Source: JAFGPJ01 sp964439135
Lineage (GTDB): Bacteria > Planctomycetota > Phycisphaerae > Sedimentisphaerales > Anaerobacaceae
Assembly: GCA_964439135.1 (NCBI GenBank)
Contig: CAYTNN010000102.1
Coordinates: 1 to 15,198 of the forward strand
Direction: 5' to 3'
DNA length: 15,198 nt
Each line of letters starts with the position of its first letter. The first letter of the stretch is position 1. The translations under genes and the position numbers were made by a program. Shown here piece after piece: positions 1 to 6,281 of this stretch. The notes under the pieces are model-generated. The model was not told where the DNA came from and ran no database searches. It saw nothing but the letters and a program-made list of their open reading frames with translations.

Positions 1-2
1 TT

Positions 3-140
3 GCAGAAGCAGGAACAGACAGTGAAGGTATAGCTTTAAGAGTTGGAGGTAGAACCCAAAACTGGGCACCGATGGCACTTTCCGATGGCAAGCTGCTGAT
101 AAGAGACCAGAAGCGGATGAAATGCGTAGTCATTAAGTGA
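3..140 (+). CDS. C-terminal end of a PQQ/BamB-like beta-propeller protein (partial)
   Basis: The window opens inside this gene; only the last 45 codons and a TGA stop are present. The readable end contains NWAPMALSDGKLLIRDQKRMKC. The phrase 'LSDGKLLIRDQK' followed by a short basic end is typical of the last blade of PQQ-like (BamB-type) propeller proteins, which are abundant in planctomycetes and often exported. I infer that family from this short tail only, so substrate and cofactor cannot be given. The gene converges on panB with a 77-base gap. That gap holds a T-run near 158-168 but no clear stem, so I do not call a terminator. Confidence 0.6.
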   Translation, partial: AEAGTDSEGIALRVGGRTQNWAPMALSDGKLLIRDQKRMKCVVIK

Positions 141-217
141 TTTTACTTACCGAGTAGTTTTTTTTCATCGAAGGGCTTTTGCCAATTAATGTTTAGTTTG
201 AGCTTGTCGCCGTGTAC

Positions 218-1072
218 TTAGAGTCTGCTGTTAAGTAATTTCTGCAGCCTCTCGAACTCGCCCGATTTCATGTGGTAACTGTGCCCCGTGTCGGGAAACC
301 GGCCTTTTTCTACTTCGTCGGCATAGGCGTTAAATGCCTTAATTGTATGCTCGGCCAAATTATCGTAGCTCTTTGCGAATTTTGGACTCGGCCCCTGTGT
401 CAGCCCTAAAATATCGGGTGCAATCAAAATTTGTCCGTCACAGTCCGGTCCCGAACCGCAGCTAATCACCGGCACTTCGAATCGTTTGGTAATTATCCCG
501 GCCACCTCGGCGGCGGTCCCTTCGATAAGCAGCGAGCTGGCGCCGTTGTTTATCATCTGCTCGGCAAGACTTATCAGCTCGGCGGCCATCTCAGACGTAG
601 TAGCTTCGGCCTTGAATCGTCCGATCTTGCTGATGCTTTGCGGCCTTATGCCGATGTGAGCCATCACGGCTATCCCGGCGTCACTTATTGCTTTGATTAC
701 ATCCAGGTACGGGCTGGTCGCCTCGATTTTTACCATTTGTGCCCCTGCCTGGCTGACGAACCGGCCGGCGTTTTTTATCGCCTCTGTTTTTCCGACCTGA
801 TAAGACAAAAACGGCATATCGGCTACCAGAAAAACGTTTGGAGCCCCTCGCCGGACGGCCGCGGTGATAGTAACCATGAAATCCATCGTTGCCGGCAGGG
901 TTGTGTCGAATCCCAGCACGGCCTGAGCGGCCGAGTCGCCGACAAGTATCATCTGAACGCTGGTTTGAGATATAAGACTCGCCGTATTGTAGTCATAACA
1001 GCTTATCGCAGCGATTTTCCGGTTCTGCCGCTTGGCTGCAAGTAGCTCTGAGATAGTAATCCGGGTATTCAT
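218..1072 (-). CDS. panB: 3-methyl-2-oxobutanoate hydroxymethyltransferase (ketopantoate hydroxymethyltransferase)
   Basis: PanB transfers a hydroxymethyl group from 5,10-methylene-tetrahydrofolate to 2-oxoisovalerate, giving ketopantoate, the first committed step of pantothenate/CoA synthesis in the cytoplasm. The 284-residue TIM-barrel protein has the expected length. Counting from the chosen start, the Mg2+ ligands are seen as D46 (VGDS), D85 (ADMPF) and E117 (VKIEA), and the catalytic Glu is probably E184 (LLIEG). HIGIRPQS near 139 and CDGQILIAPDILGL near the C-terminus are further family motifs. An ATG lies two codons upstream at 1078, but GAAGGA sits 6 bases before the ATG at 1072 and abuts the upstream one, so 1072 is preferred. 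The usual GDSLGM is GDSAAQ here, a mild variation. No panC or panD neighbour is present. Confidence 0.95.
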   Translation of the reverse strand: MNTRITISELLAAKRQNRKIAAISCYDYNTASLISQTSVQMILVGDSAAQAVLGFDTTLPATMDFMVTITAAVRRGAPNVFLVADMPFLSYQVGKTEAIKNAGRFVSQAGAQMVKIEATSPYLDVIKAISDAGIAVMAHIGIRPQSISKIGRFKAEATTSEMAAELISLAEQMINNGASSLLIEGTAAEVAGIITKRFEVPVISCGSGPDCDGQILIAPDILGLTQGPSPKFAKSYDNLAEHTIKAFNAYADEVEKGRFPDTGHSYHMKSGEFERLQKLLNSRL

Positions 1073-1122
1073 AATCATTCCTTCAGGTATATATGTGCCA
1101 AAGAAATAACAGACAGATAGTT

Positions 1123-1151
1123 AAAATATTGGAACAAAGTAAATTTATCAA
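1123..1151 (-). promoter_or_regulatory. Candidate sigma-70 promoter for panB
   Basis: On the minus strand TTGATA (1146-1151) and TATTTT (1123-1128) are separated by 17 bases, about 45 bases before the panB start. The surroundings are AT-rich, so a chance match is possible. Confidence 0.4.
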
Positions 1152-1394
1152 GCGTAATCTAATTGGAATATTTGGGTGGATATGGATATTTTCCTGAAAA
1201 AACAATAATTATTTTGGTTTTTTAAATTTAATTCTTGAAGAATGTTAAATAAAGTGTAGCTTTTATTTAGATTTTTCACTTTTTCTTTAAAGAAAATTTT
1301 GGTATCTACTCGATAAAATAGTTAAGGAAGATTAAAACCAAATAAAAGGAGTTTTTGGGGCGCGCTATTATCAGCTTTTCATCACCCTCCTCCG

Positions 1395-1430
1395 AAGCCA
1401 GATTCTGTTTTACTAGGATCTGGCTTTTTT
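1395..1430 (+). terminator. Intrinsic terminator-like hairpin
   Basis: AAGCCAGAT (1395-1403) pairs with ATCTGGCTT (1418-1426) over nine base pairs, with a 14-base loop, and runs straight into a T-tract (1425-1430). It has the classic Rho-independent form on the plus strand. No protein gene ends upstream of it on that strand, so it either terminates an unrecognised small RNA starting in the AT-rich DNA before it or is a relic. Confidence 0.6.
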
Positions 1431-1744
1431 ATTGACTACTTATTTAGAATGGGCAATATATAAATGCCTACATACGCCAAGATGGGGGCTATGTATAACG
1501 TAGGGGTGTACTTATAGTACTTTTATTCAATATGTGATACCAAAGAGTTTAATTCTTCTGGAGCTTCGTGTGAGAAGAAATAAATTGTACATGAATTTCA
1601 AAGCGCAAATTTCTTCACTTTTGTATTACATTCACGGCTTTAAATCACCAACTATGTAATAAAAAACACCCACAGTAATAATCTGCTGTGACAAACCCAA
1701 TTTTATTCAAATAAAAAAAGATTAAAAATTATTTAAAAATAATA

Positions 1745-1773
1745 TTGCATATAAGTGCATATAGTGATATAAT
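1745..1773 (+). promoter_or_regulatory. Sigma-70 promoter with extended -10 and phased TGCATA repeats
   Basis: TTGCAT (1745-1750), a 17-base spacer, and TATAAT (1768-1773) preceded by TG at 1765-1766 make a near-ideal extended -10 promoter. It predicts a start near 1780 and a leader of about 20 bases. TGCATATA occurs at 1746-1753 and 1756-1763, and TGCATA at 1776-1781. The spacings are 10 and 20 bases, so the copies lie on one face of the helix across the -35, the spacer and the start site. This looks like an operator, plausibly for the HTH protein encoded just downstream (autoregulation is inferred). Confidence 0.75.
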
Positions 1774-1800
1774 GCTGCATAATAGGAAAGAATTTGCATT

Positions 1801-2502
1801 ATGCAGTTGATGTCGATAGAAGATTTGGCGGTATATCTGGGCGATTCGAAACGCACAATTTACAAGTACATCGCCAGTGGGGATTGTCCACCTTATATGC
1901 GGATAAGCGCTAAAAATATAAAGTTTGACCGGGCGGAAGTAGACGCATGGCTGGAATCAAAGAAGGTATATCCTATTTCTGGAGGTGAAAAAATGAATGA
2001 TCTTAAAATAGTTAATGCTAAGGAAATGATCAAGAATGCGATCCAGAGGAACAAACTGCCCTGGACACCGCGTGCACGGGCCGTATTAAAACTAGCAGAA
2101 AAACAGGCTCGCAAGGATGGATTTGACCTTGTGGGTACTGAGCACGTGGTGTATGGGATCGTGTCCGTGAAAGACTGCCTTGGCGCAGCAATTCTCAACA
2201 ATCTCGGCGCTGACGCAGCCAGATGCATTAGCCTATACGAGAAGTTGTGCAAACCATCAGGGCAAAATGGTGCTGTTAAAGCTGAACTCTCCGATGATAT
2301 TCAAAATGTCGTTAAATGCGCCTATGAGCAATCCAACGAATGGGGTCATAAGTACATAGGGGCAGAACATCTGCTTGTCGGAATACTTCTTGCCGGTGAA
2401 GGAGCGGGATTCGAAATATTAACGGATCTTGGTGTCACTCTGGAAAAAGTACGTGCCGAGGCGGCAAAGCTGATCGTCTACAAAACAAAAACAGACCAGT
2501 AA
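1801..2502 (+). CDS. Excisionase/MerR-like HTH fused to a double Clp N-terminal repeat domain
   Basis: The 233-residue protein has two parts. Residues 1-58 are a small winged-HTH of the excisionase type (SIEDLAVYLGDSKRTIYKYI, then RISAKNIKFDRAEVDAWLESKK). Residues about 88-145 and 163-225 are two Clp-N repeats (ARAVLKLAEKQA...GTEHVVYGI; VKCAYEQSNEWGHKYIGAEH). These match the N-domain of ClpC/ClpA, which receives adaptors and substrates. No AAA+ or Walker motif follows, so it is not an ATPase. A linker near residues 59-66 separates the two parts and encodes a strong ribosome-binding site in front of Met65. The first ATG has a modest AGGAAAG ten bases upstream; Met4 is an alternative start. I infer a DNA-binding regulator that senses, or is delivered to, a Clp machine. 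No Clp gene is nearby. Confidence 0.8.
   Translation: MQLMSIEDLAVYLGDSKRTIYKYIASGDCPPYMRISAKNIKFDRAEVDAWLESKKVYPISGGEKMNDLKIVNAKEMIKNAIQRNKLPWTPRARAVLKLAEKQARKDGFDLVGTEHVVYGIVSVKDCLGAAILNNLGADAARCISLYEKLCKPSGQNGAVKAELSDDIQNVVKCAYEQSNEWGHKYIGAEHLLVGILLAGEGAGFEILTDLGVTLEKVRAEAAKLIVYKTKTDQ
1981..1995 (+). promoter_or_regulatory. Internal Shine-Dalgarno and in-frame ATG inside the HTH-ClpN gene
   Basis: GGAGGTG at 1981-1987 is a near-perfect Shine-Dalgarno sequence, and an ATG follows at 1993 with seven bases between GGAGG and ATG. The ATG is codon 65 of the larger frame, exactly at the junction between the HTH and the Clp-N repeats. Initiation here would give a 169-residue protein holding only the Clp-N domain. 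The site is clearly stronger than the one in front of codon 1. Confidence 0.7.
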
Positions 2503-2551
2503 CAGTTCTGTTTTATATTCGGCAGGTTGTTCTGTCCAATGTGCCGGGAAG

Positions 2552-3427
2552 CTACACTTTCTTACGTGCGATAACAATCCGATCGTTGTTTTGGAAGTCT
2601 TTTTCGAGTTTGATTTCAACGAACGCGTCGGTTTGTTCGAACAGCTCTTTGACGGCGGGACCCTGGGCATAACCAATTTCCAGCATTAACGCTGCACCGG
2701 GCTTTAAGAACTCGTCCACTTTCTTTATGATCCTGCGATAGACATCCATACCATCGGCTCCCGCGAGCAGGGCCGAGACCGGTTCATAGTCTTTCACGTT
2801 TTTGTCAAGCTTCTCATACTCGGCGGTACTTACATAAGGAGGATTGCAGACGATCAAATCGAACTGGTTCACGTCCAATTGTTTGATTATAGGCTCGAAT
2901 AAATCGCCGCACAGAAGCCGAACGTGTTCTGTGAGCCTATGCTTCTCAACGTTCCGAGCGGCGACTTTGAGGGCGGCGGAGGATATATCCGTTGCTGTCA
3001 CGTTAGCTTCCGGGCAGTTTTTCGCGATTGCAACAGCGATACAGCCGCTGCCGGTACACAAATCGCAGACGTATTGAACGCCGGAGCGTGATCGCAGAAA
3101 TTCAATCGCCCGCTGTACGAGCAGCTCGGTTTCAGGCCTGGGGATCAGGCAGTCAGCGGTTATGTCAAGCTCCAGCGAATAAAACTCGGTTTTTCCGATA
3201 AGGTAAGCAACCGGCTCATGCAGGCCGGCACGTTTTACCAGGCCGTGCAGCATGTCTAATTGCTGCTGAGGTACCTGCTGGTCGAATTGCGTATACAAAT
3301 CGATCCGCTTAAGACCCAATGCGTGAGAGAGAAGCAGCTCAGCGCTTAGTCTTGGAGAATCAACGCCCTTGTTCGTAAGATATTCGGTAGTCCAATTCAA
3401 GAGCTTTTGTATCGTCCAAATATTCAT
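2552..3427 (-). CDS. prmC: Peptide chain release factor N5-glutamine methyltransferase
   Basis: PrmC (HemK) methylates the Gln of the GGQ motif in release factors RF1 and RF2 using S-adenosylmethionine. The protein has the helical N-terminal substrate domain (about 1-75), the SAM-binding Rossmann fold with CDLCTGSGCIAVAIA (motif I), and the diagnostic VCNPPYVS, in which NPPY contacts the target glutamine. The length of 291 residues is normal. The frame can be extended five codons to a TTG at 3442, but the ATG at 3427 gives the usual beginning (MNIWTIQKLLNWTTEYL). Neither start has a convincing Shine-Dalgarno. The gene follows asnS on the same strand, 73 bases after its stop, with a REP-like hairpin between them. 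Confidence 0.93.
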   Translation of the reverse strand: MNIWTIQKLLNWTTEYLTNKGVDSPRLSAELLLSHALGLKRIDLYTQFDQQVPQQQLDMLHGLVKRAGLHEPVAYLIGKTEFYSLELDITADCLIPRPETELLVQRAIEFLRSRSGVQYVCDLCTGSGCIAVAIAKNCPEANVTATDISSAALKVAARNVEKHRLTEHVRLLCGDLFEPIIKQLDVNQFDLIVCNPPYVSTAEYEKLDKNVKDYEPVSALLAGADGMDVYRRIIKKVDEFLKPGAALMLEIGYAQGPAVKELFEQTDAFVEIKLEKDFQNNDRIVIARKKV

Positions 3428-3444
3428 GACGTTATTGAACAAAA

Positions 3445-3474
3445 ATATTTAGCCCCACGTTTAACGTGGGGTTT
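3445..3474 (-). repeat. 30-bp REP-like palindrome, copy 1
   Basis: On the minus strand the element starts AAACCCC and ends GGGGCTAAATAT. CCCCACGTT (3453-3461) is the exact reverse complement of AACGTGGGG (3463-3471). It shares its length, its AAACCC start and its GGGCTAAATAT end with copies at 10371-10400 and 13828-13857, while the stem sequences differ with pairing kept. It lies between asnS and prmC and could attenuate or stabilise their joint transcript. Confidence 0.8.
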
Positions 3475-3500
3475 AAGAATGACACAATTATATGTTCTTT

Positions 3501-5012
3501 TCAAATATAGACCTTGTCCATCATTCTTGGGAACGGGATGCACTGGCGGATATGCTTTTGTCCCGTGATCCATGCGACGGTCCTTTCGACGCCGAGTCCG
3601 AAGCCGCCGTGCGGCACCGAGCCGTACTTTCGCAGGTCAAGATACCAGTCGTAATTTTCTTTCTTGAGGCCCTGTTCGTTGATACGTGCAACCAGCCGAT
3701 CATAGTCATCTTCTCTGATCGAGCCTCCAATGATTTCACCGAAACCTTCCGGCGCGAGGCAATCGAAGTTCAACACTACGTCCTCGTTGTCCCTATCGGT
3801 CTTCATATAAAAAGCCTTGGCTAGCTTCGGATAGTGCGTGACAAATATCGGCTTATCGTGCATTTGCGAGATGATGGTCTCATCCGAGCCGCCGAGGTCT
3901 TTGCCCCAGCGAAAATCGGCCGCCAACTGGGCGTGCCTGGGGTTATTCTCGATTTTCGTATCGACTTCGGCAAGCTCGGAGCGCAGCTCGATAAGCTCGG
4001 CGGCGTTCTTGTCCCGCTTCCACTGTTTTATCTGGCCTTTCTGCTCTTCTTCGAGCAGGGTGATTCTGCTTTCGATTTGCTGCTTTTGATTCTTGAACTC
4101 ATCCAACTGCCCGGCGAGAAAATCCTTCGCCCTTTGACTTGTCAATATCTCACTGGCCTCGGTATAAGTGAGTCGATAGAAGGGCGGCTTGATCTTTTCC
4201 AGTGCCGGGATATCGGCGCCGATGGTTTCGAGCTGGCTTTTATTATCCTGCAGGACCCGGGCGACTATAGCGGACACAAAATTCTCCGCCAGTTCCAGTA
4301 GCCCGTCCAGCTCAATAAAAGCGACCTCCGGCTCGACCATCCAGAACTCGGTCAGATGCCTGCGGGTCTTGCTCTTTTCCGCCCTGAAGGTCGGCCCGAA
4401 GCAGTAAACCTTGCCGTAACTCATCGCCGCGGATTCCAGATGCAACTGCCCGGTCTGCGTCAGGAACACGGGTTCTCCGAAATAATCGACCTCGAACAGC
4501 GACTGCTCCTCTTCGCCCGCCGCGGCGGTGAGAATCGGCGTATCGACCAGTGTAAAGCCGTTATCGTTGAAGAATCGCCGGATAGCGTCGATTACCGTGT
4601 GACGGATCTTCCCGATGCACCACTGGCTCTGCGAGCGCAGGTGCAGGTGGCGGTGCTTGAGCAGAAAATCGATGCCGTGCGACTTCGGCGTAATCGGGTA
4701 ATCCGTCGCCGGCGCGATTATTTCCGCATCGGTCACCGCTAACTCATATCCGCCCACGCTCCGTTCTTCGGCCCGCACCATGCCGGTAACCGCCAGCGAC
4801 GATTCCTGCCCCAGATGCTTTAGCCCGTCAAAAAGCTCATCGGAGACTTTGCCTTTCTCAACGATACACTGGCAAAGCCCCGTCCCGTCCCGAATAATCA
4901 GAAACTGAACCTTTCCGCTTCCCCGGCTGTTATAAAGCCAACCATTTAATGTAACCTCTTGTTCCACGTGGTTTTTTAACTGATCAATAAGAGTCGTATT
5001 ACTGTCTGTCAT
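3501..5012 (-). CDS. asnS: Asparagine--tRNA ligase with a coiled-coil insertion
   Basis: This class IIb synthetase charges tRNA-Asn. The OB-fold anticodon-binding domain covers residues about 17-105. The catalytic core shows motif 2 as FRAEKSKTRRHLTEFWMVEPE (209-229) and motif 3 as GGFGLGVERTVAWITG (469-484), ending in the family's FPRMMDKVYI. At 503 residues it is longer than the roughly 466 usual for AsnRS. The extra length lies at about 293-362, a Lys/Glu/Gln-rich stretch with heptad character (QQIESRITLLEEEQKGQ) between TYTEA and WGKDLG. An upstream ATG at 5033 is possible, but AAAGGA sits correctly before the ATG at 5012. The direct Asn route is thus present; no gatCAB genes are in the window. 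Confidence 0.94.
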   Translation of the reverse strand: MTDSNTTLIDQLKNHVEQEVTLNGWLYNSRGSGKVQFLIIRDGTGLCQCIVEKGKVSDELFDGLKHLGQESSLAVTGMVRAEERSVGGYELAVTDAEIIAPATDYPITPKSHGIDFLLKHRHLHLRSQSQWCIGKIRHTVIDAIRRFFNDNGFTLVDTPILTAAAGEEEQSLFEVDYFGEPVFLTQTGQLHLESAAMSYGKVYCFGPTFRAEKSKTRRHLTEFWMVEPEVAFIELDGLLELAENFVSAIVARVLQDNKSQLETIGADIPALEKIKPPFYRLTYTEASEILTSQRAKDFLAGQLDEFKNQKQQIESRITLLEEEQKGQIKQWKRDKNAAELIELRSELAEVDTKIENNPRHAQLAADFRWGKDLGGSDETIISQMHDKPIFVTHYPKLAKAFYMKTDRDNEDVVLNFDCLAPEGFGEIIGGSIREDDYDRLVARINEQGLKKENYDWYLDLRKYGSVPHGGFGLGVERTVAWITGQKHIRQCIPFPRMMDKVYI

Positions 5013-5060
5013 GTTTTTATCCTTTGATGGCATTTGGTCGAGTTTGATTTTAAGTCATAG

Positions 5061-5088
5061 AATATACATCTTTAAGCGATTCCTGCAA
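5061..5088 (-). promoter_or_regulatory. Candidate promoter for asnS
   Basis: On the minus strand TTGCAG (5083-5088) and TATATT (5061-5066) are 16 bases apart, giving a leader of about 40 bases before the asnS ATG at 5012. Confidence 0.45.
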
Positions 5089-5237
5089 AGGGCATATTTG
5101 AACTTTTGGTTTTGCCAAAAAGATTGTTTAATGGAGAGCACCGATTCGGCAAGCCCGATAACCAATCATCGTTAAGTAATTATAGATGGCGATATTTCCT
5201 CTTTTTAATCTCTTTTTTGGCCTTTTGAGTTTTCTCT

Positions 5238-5243
5238 TATAAT
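5238..5243 (+). promoter_or_regulatory. Candidate -10 box for the 5344-7148 cluster
   Basis: TATAAT stands in a T/C-rich stretch about 100 bases before the first gene. The -35 region is poor (TTTTGG at 5215-5220 with a 17-base spacer), so an activator or another sigma factor may be needed, or the match may be chance. Confidence 0.4.
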
Positions 5244-5310
5244 ACACTCCTTGTCGGTCGATAGAAACTACAGAAGCGAGAGCATACACCTCTGGGGATG
5301 TTTTGTTAAG

Positions 5311-5339
5311 TCTCTTTCGTCATCGGTACCGAAAGGAGA
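5311..5339 (+). promoter_or_regulatory. Leader hairpin that buries the ribosome-binding site
   Basis: TCTCTTTCG (5311-5319) pairs with CGAAAGGAGA (5330-5339) over nine base pairs with one bulged G and a ten-base loop. The 3' arm contains the whole Shine-Dalgarno sequence AAAGGAG (5332-5338) of the gene starting at 5344. Translation of the first gene would be low while the hairpin is closed, so heat, a small RNA or a protein could gate it. The folding is read directly; the regulation is inferred. Confidence 0.55.
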
Positions 5340-5343
5340 ACCA

Positions 5344-5610
5344 ATGATCCGTGAAGATTTCAATGCGTCCGAATCGCCCATGTTTGACGACAATGTCTTG
5401 AAAGAGATGTATATCGAGTACAACACGGCGTGTGACCGCCTTGTCAGCGATCCATCGAGACTATTTTCTTTTGTAGAAGATTATGTACAAAGAACTGGCC
5501 AACAGGCCGAACCAGCACTGCTTGCCCATCGCCTGCTCACCCTCCGTAAACTCGGTCAAGCCAAAGGCGGCCTGCCTAGACTCAGACGTGCATACCATGG
5601 AAGGAATTGA
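5344..5610 (+). CDS. Small conserved-looking hypothetical protein with a basic C-terminus
   Basis: This 88-residue soluble protein is not from a family I can name. It starts MIREDFNASESPMFDD, has an amphipathic helical middle (LKEMYIEYNTACDRLV...LFSFVEDYVQRTG) and ends LAHRLLTLRKLGQAKGGLPRLRR. The basic helix and Gly-rich tail could suit nucleic-acid or ribosome binding, but this is only a guess from composition. An in-frame extension upstream to 5251 exists; the ATG at 5344 is preferred because AAAGGAG lies just before it. Its stop is one base from the next start, and the next gene's Shine-Dalgarno lies inside its last codons, so the two are probably co-translated. The gene is GC-richer than the two that follow and may belong to the resident chromosome. 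Confidence 0.75.
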   Translation: MIREDFNASESPMFDDNVLKEMYIEYNTACDRLVSDPSRLFSFVEDYVQRTGQQAEPALLAHRLLTLRKLGQAKGGLPRLRRAYHGRN

Positions 5611-5611
5611 T

Positions 5612-6232
5612 ATGTCTGAAAAGTCGGTCCGATCTACAGTCAAAAGCTTGGAATGGATTTATGGAGTTGTTCTTGCCCTGTCGATTAGTGAAGCATTTAT
5701 GCAGTTTGCGTCAGATCCTAATTCCAATGTGCCTGGAATCCAATGGAACCGGCTATTATCTCTCTTTTCTTTCTTGCTTCTGGTTGTTCCATTCTGCCAC
5801 GGAATGTCTCGCTATTTCTATGAAATGTATGATAAAGTGCAGACCGATTCCCATTACGCCATTTGGCTTCTCATTGATTGCATTGCATTCATAGTGGAAG
5901 CAGGTCTATTTTTCATTTTAGCTCGTTCGTTACCACAGAATCTCTGGTTGCAATTTGTTTCGGTCGTTGTTGTTCTGCTCGTCTGGGACGTCTTTTGGGG
6001 AGCATTTGTTTGGAAGTATCGTACAAAAAGAATCAGTTTTTGGGTAATTATTAACCTATGCACGATACCTTTACTCATTGTATTGTTGCTTGGTTTTTAC
6101 AGGAGCGATTCATGGTGGGGTATATCACTAACATTCCTTTTCATTCTGGCAAGAACAATAGCAGATTACTGGAAGGGATGGGAGTTTTACTTCCCAACAC
6201 AGCAGATAGGGAGCGGGCAATATAATATGTGA
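5612..6232 (+). CDS. Six-helix integral membrane protein of unknown function
   Basis: The 206-residue protein has about six hydrophobic segments at residues 15-33, 47-68, 82-104, 110-134, 141-163 and 168-187, without a cleavable signal peptide. Several charged residues sit in or at the edge of the membrane: E27, D89, E96, D126 and the R181/D185 pair. I do not recognise the family and see no transporter or channel signature. The start at 5612 is set by AAGGA six bases upstream. The frame is open upstream to 5483, but that part overlaps the previous gene and lacks a start site. DNA composition is visibly more AT-rich than asnS or glyS. It is followed after 49 bases by the ART-like gene, so the pair may work together, for example a membrane partner or immunity function for an enzyme toxin (inference only). 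Confidence 0.75.
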   Translation: MSEKSVRSTVKSLEWIYGVVLALSISEAFMQFASDPNSNVPGIQWNRLLSLFSFLLLVVPFCHGMSRYFYEMYDKVQTDSHYAIWLLIDCIAFIVEAGLFFILARSLPQNLWLQFVSVVVVLLVWDVFWGAFVWKYRTKRISFWVIINLCTIPLLIVLLLGFYRSDSWWGISLTFLFILARTIADYWKGWEFYFPTQQIGSGQYNM

Positions 6233-6281
6233 CCATTACTTGAAATTCGGTAGAGTAAGATGATTATTGGAGGCTTGGATC

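Larger units (their letters stand above)
1079..1744. other. Long AT-rich intergenic region, no gene recognised
   Basis: This gap of more than 650 bases separates the divergently transcribed panB and HTH-ClpN genes. It is strongly AT-rich apart from a GC-richer block at about 1355-1400 that runs into the hairpin at 1395-1430. I looked for tRNA, SRP, tmRNA and 6S-like landmarks and for coding remnants in six frames and found none I would defend. A weak inverted repeat (CACAG...CTGTG, about 1672-1690) followed on the minus strand by a T-run is also present. Confidence 0.5.

Noticed and set aside
1672..1690. CACAG...CTGTG inverted repeat with a minus-strand T-run, possible terminator
   Set aside because: Only a five-base-pair stem with a ten-base loop and no gene ending before it on that strand.
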